Shown: piece after piece, positions 52,309 through 61,601 of the stretch
Layout: each line of letters begins with the position of its first letter
Position numbering within the stretch: the first letter of the stretch is position 1
NCBI RefSeq assembly: GCF_003337235.1
Contig: NZ_QPJC01000002.1
Coordinates: forward strand, 248,001 to 312,000
Length of the DNA: 64,000 nucleotides
From: Halopolyspora algeriensis
Lineage (GTDB): Bacteria; Actinomycetota; Actinomycetes; Mycobacteriales; Pseudonocardiaceae
Direction: 5' to 3'
Translations under genes and position numbers: made by a program
Notes under the pieces: model-generated
The model's database searches: none
The model's input: only the letters and a program-made list of their open reading frames with translations
Told to the model about the DNA's origin: nothing

Positions 52309-53103
52309 CTACCCGAGATCACCACCGGCGACGGGCAGTACCGTCCCGGTGATGTAGGAGGCCTCGTCGGAGGCCAGGAACGCGATCGCAGCCGCTTGCT
52401 CGTCCAGGCTGCCGTAACGCTTCAGCAGGGACGATTCCGTGGTCTGGTCGACGACCTGTTGGGCCCACCGCTTCTCCTGCTCGCTCTCGGTGCCGGGGCC
52501 GCGCGCGATCCGTCGGGGAGGTGCTTCGGTCCCACCCGGTGCGGTGGCCACCACCCGGATGCCGTGCTCGGCGACTTCCCAGGCCAGCGAGGCGGTGAGC
52601 GCTCTGACTCCGCCCTTCGACGCCGAGTAGGGGATCCGGTTGATTCCCCGGGTGGCCACCGAGGAGACGTTGACGATCGTCCCGGAGCGCTGCTCGATCA
52701 GGTGCGGCAGCACGGCCCGGCAGGTCCACAGCGTGGGGAACAGGGAGCGCTGCACTTCCGCCTGGATCTGCTCGGCGGTGAAGTGCTCGTAGGGCCGCAT
52801 CCGGATCGCGCCACCGACGTTGTTGATCAGCACGTCGATGCGACCGTACTGCTGCCGGGCCTCGTCCATCGCGGCCTCGGCACCGGCGAACTGCTCCAGG
52901 TCGGCGGTCACCCCGTGCGCCCGACCACCGCCGTCCCGGATCTCCTCGGACACCTCGTGGACCAGTTCGGAGCGGTCCACCAGCACGACCGAGGCCGCTT
53001 CGGCGGCCAGCCGCCGGGCCACGGTCATGCCGATGCCCTGGGCCGAGCCGGTGACCACCACCACCTTGTCGCGAAAGCGCTCGGGAGAGATCGTGCCGGT
53101 CAT
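52309..53103 (-). CDS. benD: Benzoate diol dehydrogenase (1,6-dihydroxycyclohexa-2,4-diene-1-carboxylate dehydrogenase)
   Basis: 264 aa SDR oxidising the benzoate cis-diol to catechol and CO2 with NAD+. Cofactor loop VVVTGSAQGIGMTVARRLA, VLINNVGGAIRMRPYEHF (NNVGG, typical of BenD), SSVATRGINRIPYSASKGG (Ser, YxxxK), and the tail GTVLPVAGGDLG. ATG 53103 overlaps the benC stop (ATGA). Fourth gene of benABCD. Confidence 0.93.
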   Translation of the reverse strand: MTGTISPERFRDKVVVVTGSAQGIGMTVARRLAAEAASVVLVDRSELVHEVSEEIRDGGGRAHGVTADLEQFAGAEAAMDEARQQYGRIDVLINNVGGAIRMRPYEHFTAEQIQAEVQRSLFPTLWTCRAVLPHLIEQRSGTIVNVSSVATRGINRIPYSASKGGVRALTASLAWEVAEHGIRVVATAPGGTEAPPRRIARGPGTESEQEKRWAQQVVDQTTESSLLKRYGSLDEQAAAIAFLASDEASYITGTVLPVAGGDLG

Positions 53104-54143
53104 GCGGGCACGCTCGCTTCCGCGTCCGCCTCCTGCACGGCGGCCACGTTGAACTTCTCGAAGAAGAAGTTCGCCGGGGCGATCCCCTCGGCGCTCAGGT
53201 AGGCCCGGACCGCCTCGACCATGGCCGGAGGCCCGCACAGGTACACGTCGACGTCGCCGCCGTTGAGGTGCTCCTGCTCGAGGTGGTCGGTGACGTAGCC
53301 CTTCTTGGGGGCACTGCCGGCCTCGTCGGACATGCAGTAGTCGAAGGTGAATCCGTCGATGACCTCGGCGTAGTGCCGCAGCTTGTCCAGCTCCACCAGG
53401 TCGGCATCCCGGGAAACCCCGTAAACCAGGTGTATCGGGTGTTCGAGCTCGGTGCCTGCCAGCTTCTCCAGCATCGACAGCAGCGGTGCCAGGCCGGTGC
53501 CGCCTGCCAGCATCAGCATCCGGCGTTTCGGCTCGCGCAGGAAGAAACTGCCCAGCGGGCCGGTGAGTTCGAGCTTGTCACCCACCTCCGCGCGGTCGCG
53601 CAGATACTCGGACATGAGACCGCCCTCGGTGATGCGCACCAGGAAGGACACGGTCTTGTCCTCGGGACCGCTGGAGAACGAGTAGGACCGCGTGGCCTCG
53701 GTGCCGGGAACGGAGACGTTGACGTACTGGCCGGGCAGGAAGGCCAGCGCGTCGCGGTCGTCGAGCTCCAGCCTGAAACCGACCGTGGTCTCGGAGAAGC
53801 GCCGGATCTCGGTCATCGTGGCCGAGTGGGTGGCCGCCTGCGTCTTGGCCGCTGCTGAGGTGCTCGGAATCTGCAGCACGAGGTCGCTGTGCGGCGTCAT
53901 CTGACACGGCAGCGCGTACCCCTGCTCGGCCTCGGAATCGGTGAGCGCGTCCTCGATGTAGTCGCCACCGTCGTAGTCACCGGACTCGCAGAAGGACTTG
54001 CAGGTGCCGCAGGCACCGTCCCGGCAGTCGAGGGGAATGTTGATTCGCGCCTTGTAGGACGCATCGGCCACGGTCTCGTGCGGAGCGCAGGTGATGAACC
54101 GGGTAACACCGTCCTCGAAGCTCAAGGCAACCTGATGAGTCAT
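53100..54143 (-). CDS. benC: Benzoate 1,2-dioxygenase electron-transfer component
   Basis: 347 aa reductase. An N-terminal plant-type [2Fe-2S] domain (LDCRDGACGTCKSFCESG, and a late Cys in GYALPCQMTP) is followed by an FAD domain (FLPGQYVNVSVPGTEATRSY) and an NADH domain (LMLAGGTGLAPLLSMLEKL, VYLCGPPAMVEAVRAYL). It transfers electrons from NADH to the BenAB oxygenase. Overlaps benD by four bases; 60 bp downstream of benB. Confidence 0.95.
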   Translation of the reverse strand: MTHQVALSFEDGVTRFITCAPHETVADASYKARINIPLDCRDGACGTCKSFCESGDYDGGDYIEDALTDSEAEQGYALPCQMTPHSDLVLQIPSTSAAAKTQAATHSATMTEIRRFSETTVGFRLELDDRDALAFLPGQYVNVSVPGTEATRSYSFSSGPEDKTVSFLVRITEGGLMSEYLRDRAEVGDKLELTGPLGSFFLREPKRRMLMLAGGTGLAPLLSMLEKLAGTELEHPIHLVYGVSRDADLVELDKLRHYAEVIDGFTFDYCMSDEAGSAPKKGYVTDHLEQEHLNGGDVDVYLCGPPAMVEAVRAYLSAEGIAPANFFFEKFNVAAVQEADAEASVPA

Positions 54144-54203
54144 GGAAAAGCTCGATTCGCCAACGAAAGAGGGATAGAGGAAAAGAGAAAAAGAGCAGGA
54201 GAA

Positions 54204-54716
54204 TCAGATGTGGTAGATGTCCACCACGTGATGGATGTAGTCGTTCGTCAGCACGACCTTCTTGCGGGTGATCAGCGGACTCTCACCCGAGAAGTCGATG
54301 GTGTAGAACGACGTCCCGAAGTACGTGTCGGTGTGGTGGTAGCGGTAGTACAGCGTGAACCAGTTGAACCGGACGTCGACCACGTCGCCGCGCTGCTCGG
54401 TGATCTCCACGTTGGTGATGTTGTGCCCGGTGCGGGGCTCGGGCATGCTCGTGGCCGCCGAGCGGTCGGTCCGGATGCGAAACACCCGGTCCTCCAGCCC
54501 GCCCTTGTTCGGGTAGTAGATCAGCGAGATCTCGCTCTGGGGGTCCGTGGTGAGTTCGCCGTTGTCGTCCCAGGCCGGCATCCAGAACTCGACGTCCGGG
54601 TGGTAGCACTCCAGCCAGGTCTCGAACTCGCGGTCGTCGAGAAAGCGCGCCTCGCGGTAGAGGAACTGCCGCACGTCCTCCACGGTCACGGTCGCGGTAT
54701 CGGCCACTGCGGTCAT
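54204..54716 (-). CDS. benB: Benzoate 1,2-dioxygenase small subunit
   Basis: 170 aa ring-hydroxylating dioxygenase beta subunit, NTF2-like fold. Typical are VRQFLYREARFLDDREFETW, YHPDVEFWMPAWDDNGELTT and the C-terminal SPLITRKKVVLTNDYIHHVV. It is structural, packing with the BenA trimer. It lies between benA and benC in the operon. Confidence 0.94.
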   Translation of the reverse strand: MTAVADTATVTVEDVRQFLYREARFLDDREFETWLECYHPDVEFWMPAWDDNGELTTDPQSEISLIYYPNKGGLEDRVFRIRTDRSAATSMPEPRTGHNITNVEITEQRGDVVDVRFNWFTLYYRYHHTDTYFGTSFYTIDFSGESPLITRKKVVLTNDYIHHVVDIYHI

Positions 54717-54748
54717 GGTGCTCGCCCTTCTTCTGCTGCTGAAAAGCC

Positions 54749-56122
54749 TTACCGGCTGCTCTCGGCGGACTTCTTCTCCTCGGCTTCCACGGCCTCGCGC
54801 ATGGCCTGCTTCCAGTAGCCGTGCTGAACGGGGTACAGGCCCTCGTCCTCGTTCTTCTTGCCTGCCGACAGGACACCGGTCATGCCCAGCGACTGGGCCA
54901 CCTCGTCCGGGCCGGAGAGCTCATGGGTCATGCCGCGGGTCATGTCGTTGAACGGAGCCGCCGTGGCCAGGTAGGTCTTCTGGCAGGAGCGGAACTCCTC
55001 GAGGTCGTCCGGGGTGGCCATACCGGAGGCGTTGAAGAAGTCCTCGTACTGCCGGATCCGCCACGCACGGGCCTCGGCGCTCTCGCCCTTCGGGGCGATG
55101 CAGTAGATGGTGACCTCGGTCTTGTCCGGTGCGATCGGGCGGAAGTGCCGGATCTGGGTGCTGAACTGGTCCATCAGGTACACGTTCGGGTACAGGCACA
55201 GGTTGCGGGATCCCTTGACCATGAACTCGCCCTTGGCCTCGCCGTGCTCGCTTTTGAGCTCGTCCATCTTGTCCCACAGCGGGCGGTCCTGCGGGTTTCC
55301 CGCCCAGGTCCACAGGCACAGGTGCCCGTTGTCGAAGGACCAGTAGCCACCGCCGGACTTGCCCCAGCTGCCCGCGTCGAGCGTCTTGGTCTCGTTCTTC
55401 GACTCGCCGGTGTCGCGACGTGCCGTGGTGGCGGCGTAGTTCCAGTGCGTGGCGGAGACGTGGTAGCCGTCGGCGCCGTTCTCGGCCTGCAGCTTCCAGT
55501 TGCCGTCGTAGGTGTAGCTGGAGGAACCGCGCAGCACTTCCAGACCCTCGGGGGACTGGTCGACGAGCATGTCGATGACCTTGGTGGTGTCGCCGAGGTG
55601 CTCGAGCAGCGGCTTGACGTCCGGGTTGAGGCTGCCGAACAAAAAGCCCCGGTAGCTGTCGAAGCGTGCGACCTTGGTGAGGTCGTGCGAGCCGTCGGTC
55701 TTGAACTGCTCCGGGTAGCCGGCCTCGCGCGGGTCCTTGACCTTGAGCAGCCTGCCGTCGTTGCTGAACGTCCAGCCGTGGAACGGGCAGGTCAGCGTGG
55801 TGCGGTTGTCCGTGCGGCGGCGGCAGATCATGGCGCCGCGGTGGCTGCAGGCGTTGATGAGCGCGTTGAGCTCGCCCTTCTTGTCCCGCGTGATGACGAT
55901 CGGCTGGCGACCCATGTAAGTGGTGAAGTAGTCACCGACGTCGGGGATCTGACTCTCGTGGGCGAGATAGATCCAGTTGCCCTCGAAGATGTATTTCATC
56001 TCGAGCTCGAACAGCTCCTCGTCGGTGAAGACATTGCGGCGGATCCGGCGGACACCTTTCTCGTGATCCTCCTCCACCGCGTTGTCGAGGATGCTGCGGG
56101 CATTGTTCAACGTCTCGATCAT
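54749..56122 (-). CDS. benA: Benzoate 1,2-dioxygenase large (Rieske) subunit
   Basis: 457 aa catalytic subunit converting benzoate to the cis-1,2-diol. Rieske ligands are Cys92/His94 and Cys112/His115 in [10 protein letters not shown] and TCPFHGW. The mononuclear iron site shows in [23 protein letters not shown] 56122 is chosen because GGAGG precedes it; an in-frame TTG at 56134 overlaps that site. First gene of the leftward benABCD-regulator operon, divergent from the LysR gene. Confidence 0.96.
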   Translation of the reverse strand: MIETLNNARSILDNAVEEDHEKGVRRIRRNVFTDEELFELEMKYIFEGNWIYLAHESQIPDVGDYFTTYMGRQPIVITRDKKGELNALINACSHRGAMICRRRTDNRTTLTCPFHGWTFSNDGRLLKVKDPREAGYPEQFKTDGSHDLTKVARFDSYRGFLFGSLNPDVKPLLEHLGDTTKVIDMLVDQSPEGLEVLRGSSSYTYDGNWKLQAENGADGYHVSATHWNYAATTARRDTGESKNETKTLDAGSWGKSGGGYWSFDNGHLCLWTWAGNPQDRPLWDKMDELKSEHGEAKGEFMVKGSRNLCLYPNVYLMDQFSTQIRHFRPIAPDKTEVTIYCIAPKGESAEARAWRIRQYEDFFNASGMATPDDLEEFRSCQKTYLATAAPFNDMTRGMTHELSGPDEVAQSLGMTGVLSAGKKNEDEGLYPVQHGYWKQAMREAVEAEEKKSAESSR

Positions 56123-56497
56123 CGATGCCTCCAAATCGCCGGTGCGGGTCCCGCCGAGTCACTCGGTGTCGAGCAGTGCGCAACCCGCTCGCAACGTTGT
56201 CGCAACACCCTGGCACCGACGTGTCCGCCGTCACGTCAGGTATTTGCCTAGTGTTGACCTAGACATCCACTAAGAGGCATTGACTCTGAATCGGATGGCA
56301 CTGAGTATTTGTTGACACTCAATGGTGTGGCTTACGCTCGGCCGGACACACTGCTGTGTCCGGCAGCACAGGCGAGCCGGCCGCGCCACCGTTCGAGCCG
56401 CCGTTCTTCGGCAATCACGCGCAAGCCCGACAGGTGTGCGGCGTGGTGCCGTACTCGGCAGGGCAGCTTGTGGGGCCGGTTTCGTAGGGAGGCGTCC
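56123..56497. promoter_or_regulatory. 375-bp divergent control region, benA / LysR-catB
   Basis: This holds the promoters for the leftward ben operon and the rightward regulator-cat operon. A TTGACA at 56312-56317 is part of a small palindrome TTGACACTCAA (56312-56322). A second TTGACC occurs at 56254-56259. The region is more AT-rich than its flanks. It is the expected site for the LysR- and LuxR-type regulators. No gene is supported inside it. Confidence 0.5.
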
Positions 56498-57427
56498 GTG
56501 GAGCTCAGGCATCTTCGCTATTTCGTCGCCGTTGCCGAGACACGCCACTTCGGCAAGGCGGCGGAGCGACTGCACATGGCACAGCCCCCGCTGTCGCAGG
56601 CCATCCGGCAGCTCGAGGCCGACCTCGGAGCCGAGTTGTTCACCCGGACCACGCGCCGGGTCCAGCTCACCGGTGCCGGGGAGGCCTTCTACGACGATGC
56701 ACTGCGCATCCTGCAGTCCGTGGACGACTCCGCACGCCGGGTGAAGCGCATCGCCGAGGGATCCCATGGTGTGCTGCGTCTCGGCTTGACCGGGCTGGCC
56801 TCGTACCGCTACCTGCCGGAGATCGCCCAGGTCGTGAAGCGGGACATGCCCGGCGTCGCTCTCGAGATCCACTCGGAGATGCTCACTCCGGCTCAGGAGC
56901 TCGCTCTGATCGGTTCCACCATCGACGTCGGGATCCTGCGACCGCCCATCCGCGAGGACGGGATCGCCCAGCGCGGCATCGCCCGCGAACCGCTGGTGCT
57001 GGCGCTGCCGGAGAACCACTGGCTGGCGGACGAGCCCACCGTCAACGTGGGAGACCTGAGGATCGAGCACTTCATCATGTACTCGGCCGCATCGCGGTCG
57101 GTGGTCAACGATGCGGTGGTGCGGAGCTGTCTGGCCGCCGGCTTCTACCCGCACCGGGAGCACGAGGGGGCTGAAACCTCCATCCTGCTGGCTCTGGTGG
57201 CGGCCGGACTCGGAGTCGCCCTCGTACCGGATTCGGTGCGGGCCATCGCGCTGAACGGCGTCGTGTTCAAAACGGTCCACGGTGCCGAGAGTGTCGAGCT
57301 GGCGCTGGCCTGGCGGGAGAACGACCCCTCCCCGCTGCTGCGGAACCTGCTGTCCACGTTGGACAACAACAATCTTTTCGTCACCGCTGATGCCGTCGAG
57401 GATGTCCGTGAAGATCACCAGAGTTGA
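56498..57427 (+). CDS. LysR family regulator (CatR/BenM type)
   Basis: 309 aa. GTG 56498 follows GGGAGG and gives the classic start VELRHLRYFVAVAETRHFGK, then AAERLHMAQPPLSQAIRQLE (helix-turn-helix). The effector half has the two alpha/beta subdomains with GSTIDVGILRPPI. CatR/BenM-type activators sense cis,cis-muconate (and benzoate) and drive cat and ben genes. It overlaps the catB start by 20 bases, so the two are cotranscribed. An upstream frame extension lacks signals. Confidence 0.9.
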   Translation: MELRHLRYFVAVAETRHFGKAAERLHMAQPPLSQAIRQLEADLGAELFTRTTRRVQLTGAGEAFYDDALRILQSVDDSARRVKRIAEGSHGVLRLGLTGLASYRYLPEIAQVVKRDMPGVALEIHSEMLTPAQELALIGSTIDVGILRPPIREDGIAQRGIAREPLVLALPENHWLADEPTVNVGDLRIEHFIMYSAASRSVVNDAVVRSCLAAGFYPHREHEGAETSILLALVAAGLGVALVPDSVRAIALNGVVFKTVHGAESVELALAWRENDPSPLLRNLLSTLDNNNLFVTADAVEDVREDHQS

Positions 57428-58511
57428 GGCGATCCCGTTCGCCATTCCCTATACGAAGCCGCTGCGATTTGCCAGTGGAGAGGTGCACACCGCCGATCAC
57501 GTGCTGGTGCGGGTGCACACCGACGAGGGCCTGGTCGGTGTGGCCGAGGCTCCACCGCGGCCGTTCACCTACGGCGAGACCCAGGCTTCCATCGTCGCCG
57601 TGATCGAGCAGGTGTTCGCGCCGGAGATCGTGGGCCTGCCGGTGACGGACCGGGAGGGGATCCGGGACCGGCTGGAACGGACCGTGGCCAACCCGGCGGC
57701 CAAGTCCGCCATCGACATGGCGGTGTGGGACGTGATCGGCAAATCGGTGGGGCTGCCGGTGACGGAACTGCTGGGCGGCTACACCGACCGGATGGCGGTG
57801 GCGCACATGGTCGGGTTCGCCGCACCGGAGAAGATGGTGGCCGAGGCCGAGCGGATGCGGGCCGAGTACGGGATCACGACGTTCAAGGTCAAGGTGGGGC
57901 GCCGACCGTTCAGCCTCGACGTCGAGGCCTGCCGCGCATTGCGGGAGGGGCTCGGCGACGACGTCGAGCTCTACGTCGACGGCAACCGGGGCTGGACTGC
58001 CTCGGAAGCCGCCCGGGCGTTGCGCGCGATGGAGGATCTGGATCTGACCCTGGCCGAGGAGCTGTGCCCGGCCGATGACGTGCTGAGCAGGCGCTGGTTG
58101 ACCGGGCAGAGCCGGATCCCCGTCGTGGCCGACGAGAGTGCCACGACCCCGGGCGAGGTCACCCGGGAGTTGCTGGGCGGATCGGCACATGCGATCAGCA
58201 TCAAAACCGCCCGGAGTGGTTTCACCACCTCGCAGCGCATCCTGTTCCAAAGCGAGGGGATGGGGGCCGAGGTCGTCATGGGCAACCAGGTCGACGGCCA
58301 GATCGGCACCCTGTGCACCGTCACCTTCGGCACGGCCTATTCGAGCACCTCCCGACGAGCGGGCGAGCTGTCCAACTTCTTGGACATGAGCGACGACCTG
58401 CTGACCGAGCCGCTGGAAATCGTCGACGGCACCGTGTTCGTCCGTCAGCGTCCCGGTCTGGGCATCGACATCGACGAGGACAAGCTGGCCCACTACCGCC
58501 AGGACCGCTGA
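57408..58511 (+). CDS. catB: Muconate cycloisomerase
   Basis: 367 aa enolase-superfamily enzyme turning cis,cis-muconate into muconolactone. The catalytic Lys pair lies in YGITTFKVKVGRRP (KxK). Metal ligands are in ELYVDGNRGW (Asp), LAEELCPADD (Glu) and PVVADESATT (Asp/Glu); ISIKTARSGF carries the second Lys. GTG 57408 is preferred since GAGG lies six bases before it; ATG 57402 or 57390 are alternatives. It overlaps the LysR gene and precedes catA. Confidence 0.93.
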   Translation: MKITRVEAIPFAIPYTKPLRFASGEVHTADHVLVRVHTDEGLVGVAEAPPRPFTYGETQASIVAVIEQVFAPEIVGLPVTDREGIRDRLERTVANPAAKSAIDMAVWDVIGKSVGLPVTELLGGYTDRMAVAHMVGFAAPEKMVAEAERMRAEYGITTFKVKVGRRPFSLDVEACRALREGLGDDVELYVDGNRGWTASEAARALRAMEDLDLTLAEELCPADDVLSRRWLTGQSRIPVVADESATTPGEVTRELLGGSAHAISIKTARSGFTTSQRILFQSEGMGAEVVMGNQVDGQIGTLCTVTFGTAYSSTSRRAGELSNFLDMSDDLLTEPLEIVDGTVFVRQRPGLGIDIDEDKLAHYRQDR

Positions 58512-58579
58512 CCGGTAAAAGTTCCGCGCAGGACATGTCCCCGACGCGGTTGTTGAAGTGACGAAACAGGAGTAAGGCA

Positions 58580-59431
58580 ATGACCGAACAACTCACCGAG
58601 CAGACCGCGACCGCCGCCGCCTCGGGCAATTCCGCCACCGAACGCTTCCTCGAGAAGGGGGTGGGCGCCGACAGCAGCACCGAGCGTGTGGACATGCTGG
58701 CGTCCGAGCTCGTCGGGGCGGTGCACGACATCATCCGCCGCCACAAGGTCACCTACGCCGAGTACGACGCCCTGAAGGCGTGGTTGATCCAGGTCGGCCT
58801 CGACGGGGAGTGGCCGCTGTTCCTCGACGTGTGGATCGAGCACGTCGTCGAGGAGGTCGCCAACGAGAGCCGCGAGGGCACCGCAGGCAGTATCGAGGGG
58901 CCGTACTACGTGCCCGACTCGCCGAAGCTGCCCGCCGAGGCCACGCTGCCCATGCGTGACGACGAGCCCGGCACGCCGCTGCTGTTCCAGGGGCAGGTCA
59001 CCAGCACCACCGGGCAACCGCTGGCCGGGGCGCACGTGGAGATGTGGCACGCCGACGACTACGGATACTACTCCCAGTACGCGCCGGGGCTGCCGGAATG
59101 GAACCTGCGCGGCACCGTGGTGGCCGACGACCAGGGCCACTTCACAATCCGCACGATCCAGCCCGCGCCGTACCAGATCCCGCACGACGGGGCCTGCGGC
59201 AAGCTCATCTCCGCCGCCGGCTGGCACGCCTGGCGCCCGGCGCACCTGCACCTGAAGGTCTCCGCCGCCGGCCACCAGTTGATCACCTCGCAGCTGTACT
59301 TCGCAGGCGGCGACTACGTCGACAACGACATCGCCCAGGCGGTCAAGCCGGATCTGGTTCTGCACCCCACTCCGGCAGGCAGTGGTAACGGCAACGAGGT
59401 CACCTACAACTTCGTCCTCGACCCTGCCTAG
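58580..59431 (+). CDS. catA: Catechol 1,2-dioxygenase
   Basis: 283 aa Fe(III) intradiol dioxygenase opening catechol to cis,cis-muconate. An N-terminal helical dimerisation domain (DIIRRHKVTYAEYDALKAWL) is followed by the iron site: Tyr in EGPYYVPDSP, Tyr in DYGYYSQYAPGLP, and HxH in WRPAHLHLKVSAAGH. ATG 58580 follows ACAGGAG. It is 68 bp downstream of catB. A hairpin and a 240-bp gap separate it from catC. Confidence 0.96.
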   Translation: MTEQLTEQTATAAASGNSATERFLEKGVGADSSTERVDMLASELVGAVHDIIRRHKVTYAEYDALKAWLIQVGLDGEWPLFLDVWIEHVVEEVANESREGTAGSIEGPYYVPDSPKLPAEATLPMRDDEPGTPLLFQGQVTSTTGQPLAGAHVEMWHADDYGYYSQYAPGLPEWNLRGTVVADDQGHFTIRTIQPAPYQIPHDGACGKLISAAGWHAWRPAHLHLKVSAAGHQLITSQLYFAGGDYVDNDIAQAVKPDLVLHPTPAGSGNGNEVTYNFVLDPA

Positions 59432-59592
59432 AGGGATTCGTGATCGCTTTGCGTGGCGGTGCCGGTGGCGGAACCTCAGCCGCCGCCTCGCTGCGGGATC
59501 CCGGACTCAGGTAGCCACCTACATCACGCTCGGGCTTTCCTCGCGAGGCGACGGCTGAGAACCCGCGGCGGTGCACGTTGCTTACGGGGGTG

Positions 59593-59613
59593 CAATGCGG
59601 CTTCGCCGCATTG
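59593..59613 (+). terminator. Hairpin in the catA-catC gap
   Basis: A 9-bp stem (CAATGCGGC with GCCGCATTG) has a TTC loop, 59 bp before catC. It could terminate some catA transcripts, stabilise the upstream mRNA, or attenuate catC. Confidence 0.5.
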
Positions 59614-59671
59614 TGAAGAATCCCTGAGGAATGGTTCCGACAATCGACCGTATGATTCGGAGGAGGAGACC

Positions 59672-59968
59672 GTGCTGTTTGCGGTGAAAATGGACGTGCA
59701 CTTGCCGCCGGACATGGATTCCGACGTCAAGGCCGATATCCTCGCGCGGGAGAAGGCCTACTCGCAGGAAGTGCAGACGTCGGGTGAGTGGCCACACATC
59801 TGGCGCTGCGTGGGCCAGTACTCCAACCTGAGCATCTTCGATGTGGACAGCAACCAGCGGTTGCACGACATCCTGTCGCAGTTGCCGTTGTTTCCCTACA
59901 TGCACATCGATGTGACCCCGCTGGCCACGCATCCCTCCGACATCGCATTGCTGGAGCGGAACCCCTGA
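59672..59968 (+). CDS. catC: Muconolactone delta-isomerase
   Basis: 98 aa, the standard CatC length, forming a decamer that converts muconolactone to beta-ketoadipate enol-lactone. Typical motifs are LFAVKMDVHLPPDM at the start, AREKAYSQEVQTSGEWPHIW (catalytic Glu region) and the terminal LPLFPYMHIDVTPLATHPSD. GTG 59672 follows GGAGGAGGAG; the longer open frame upstream has no site. Last cat gene before benE. Confidence 0.95.
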   Translation: MLFAVKMDVHLPPDMDSDVKADILAREKAYSQEVQTSGEWPHIWRCVGQYSNLSIFDVDSNQRLHDILSQLPLFPYMHIDVTPLATHPSDIALLERNP

Positions 59969-60007
59969 CCTTTCCCGGGCTCCTTCCGTTCCCGGGCGAG
60001 TCCGCCG

Positions 60008-60057
60008 CCGGAGCCGTGGGTGAACGCGCCGATGCCACGCGCCGCCCACGGCTCCGG
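60008..60057. terminator. Hairpin between catC and benE
   Basis: A 13-bp stem (60008-60020 with 60045-60057) has a 24-base loop, 40 bp after the catC stop. It is the likely terminator of the cat transcript. Confidence 0.55.
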
Positions 60058-60096
60058 TGACTGTGCACCGTCCACACCACTGACGATTCCACTGCC

Positions 60097-60127
60097 GCAC
60101 CGCCGAATGCGAGGCATTCGGCGGTGC
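60097..60127. terminator. 14-bp perfect hairpin just before benE
   Basis: GCACCGCCGAATGC pairs with GCATTCGGCGGTGC across a GAG loop, 36 bp before the benE start. Being the second strong stem in 120 bp, it may terminate catC mRNA or attenuate benE. Confidence 0.6.
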
Positions 60128-60162
60128 CTTCGGCGTGCGCGAGAGGCGAGGACACGGCGAGT

Positions 60163-61434
60163 ATGACCATCGAGCAAACGGAACGCACGGACAGCGGAAA
60201 CCGCCTGTTCGAGCCTCCCGTGCGGCCATTTCCCACCGTGCGCCGCATGGCCCGGGATTTCGGCGCCCTCTACGCCGCAAACGGGCTGATCGGCCTGATC
60301 TTCGCGGCCACCGGACCGGTTGCGGTGATCCTCGCGGTCGGCAAGCAGGGTGGACTGTCACAAGCGCAGCTGGCCTCGTGGATCTTCGGGGTGTTCTTGC
60401 TCAACGGCATCCTCACGGTCCTGGCGTGCTGGGCCTACCGGCAGCCGCTGTCCTTTTTCTGGACGATCCCCGGCACCGTGCTGGTCGGTCCCGCGCTGGA
60501 CCACCTGGCATGGCCGGAAGTGGTCGGCGCGTTCCTCGCCACCGGGGTGTTGATCCTCGTTCTCGGCCTGAGCGGATGGGTCGGCCGGGTGATGGAAGCC
60601 ATCCCGATGCCGATCGTGATGGGCATGGTCGCCGGAGTGTTCCTGAGCTTCGGTCTCGATCTCGTGCATGCGCTGGTCGGCGACATCGCGATCGCGGGCC
60701 CGATGGTGCTGCTGTTCTTGCTGTTGAGCCGGCGCAGCTCGCTGGGCCGATGGATCCCGCCGATCATCGGGGCATTGCTGGTCGGCGGGATCGCGGTGGC
60801 ACTGTCCGGGCGCTTCGCGCCGGATCCCGCTGCGACGCAGTGGATCGCCACCCCGATGCTCCAGGCCCCGCAATGGTCGTGGCAGGCAATGCTCGAACTG
60901 GTCGTTCCGCTGGCGATCACGGTGCTGGTGGTGCAGAACGGGCAGGGCGTGGCAGTACTGCGCTCGGCAGGCCACACCGCGCCGGTCAACACGGTCGCCA
61001 TCGCCTGCGGAGCCTGGTCGATGCTGACGTCGTTCGTCGGATCCGTGTCCACCTGTCTCACCGGGCCGACGAATGCCCTGCTGACGGCCTCGGGGCAGCG
61101 GTCACGCCACTACATCGCCGGAATTTCCTGCGGAGTGCTCGCGATCGTGTTCGGGCTGTTCGCCCCGTTGTTCACCGACCTCATGCTGGCCACGCCCGGT
61201 GCGTTCATCGCCACGCTCGGCGGGTTGGCGATGCTGCGGGTGTTGCAGTCCTCGTTCGTCACCGCGTTCAACGGCCGGTTCACCTTCGGTGCGTTGATCA
61301 CCTTCGTCGTCACCGTGGCCGATGTGGAGATCCTCAACATCGGTTCGGCCTTCTGGGGTCTTCTCGCCGGCCTGACCGTGTCGTGGCTGCTGGAGCGCTC
61401 CGACTTCACCACGCTCGACGAGGAGCGGGCCTGA
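60163..61434 (+). CDS. benE: Benzoate/H+ symporter
   Basis: 423 aa with about twelve membrane helices, BenE family (nucleobase-transporter-like fold). Characteristic are LYAANGLIGLIFAATGPVAV at the start, WTIPGTVLVGP, AIPMPIVMGMVAGVFLSFGL and the helix-break region SVSTCLTGPTNALLTASGQR. It imports benzoate into the cell. ATG 60163 follows GAGGAC. Two hairpins separate it from catC, so its expression may be adjusted independently. Confidence 0.93.
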   Translation: MTIEQTERTDSGNRLFEPPVRPFPTVRRMARDFGALYAANGLIGLIFAATGPVAVILAVGKQGGLSQAQLASWIFGVFLLNGILTVLACWAYRQPLSFFWTIPGTVLVGPALDHLAWPEVVGAFLATGVLILVLGLSGWVGRVMEAIPMPIVMGMVAGVFLSFGLDLVHALVGDIAIAGPMVLLFLLLSRRSSLGRWIPPIIGALLVGGIAVALSGRFAPDPAATQWIATPMLQAPQWSWQAMLELVVPLAITVLVVQNGQGVAVLRSAGHTAPVNTVAIACGAWSMLTSFVGSVSTCLTGPTNALLTASGQRSRHYIAGISCGVLAIVFGLFAPLFTDLMLATPGAFIATLGGLAMLRVLQSSFVTAFNGRFTFGALITFVVTVADVEILNIGSAFWGLLAGLTVSWLLERSDFTTLDEERA

Positions 61435-61488
61435 ATCCACGGGCCGGCGAAAAAATCGTTCCCGGTGGGTTGCCGGTCGTTCTCAAAG

Positions 61489-61535
61489 GGCAGCCGAGCA
61501 GTGCCTGCTGCACGTGGCAGCCGAGCAGTGCCTGC
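61489..61535 (+). repeat. Two 20-bp direct repeats
   Basis: GGCAGCCGAGCAGTGCCTGC occurs at 61489-61508 and again at 61516-61535, a 27-bp period, in the gap before the next operon. It could be tandem binding sites for a regulator of that operon or a simple duplication. Confidence 0.5.
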
Positions 61536-61601
61536 GGTAATTTCCTGCGGGATGACACGTCGAGCGGTGATAGTGGCAACCGATCCGACGGGACGTAGCC
61601 G

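Noticed and set aside
49187-52357. 1056-codon rightward open frame over the LuxR-type regulator
   Set aside because: Antisense shadow; the minus strand carries Walker motifs and a LuxR helix-turn-helix.
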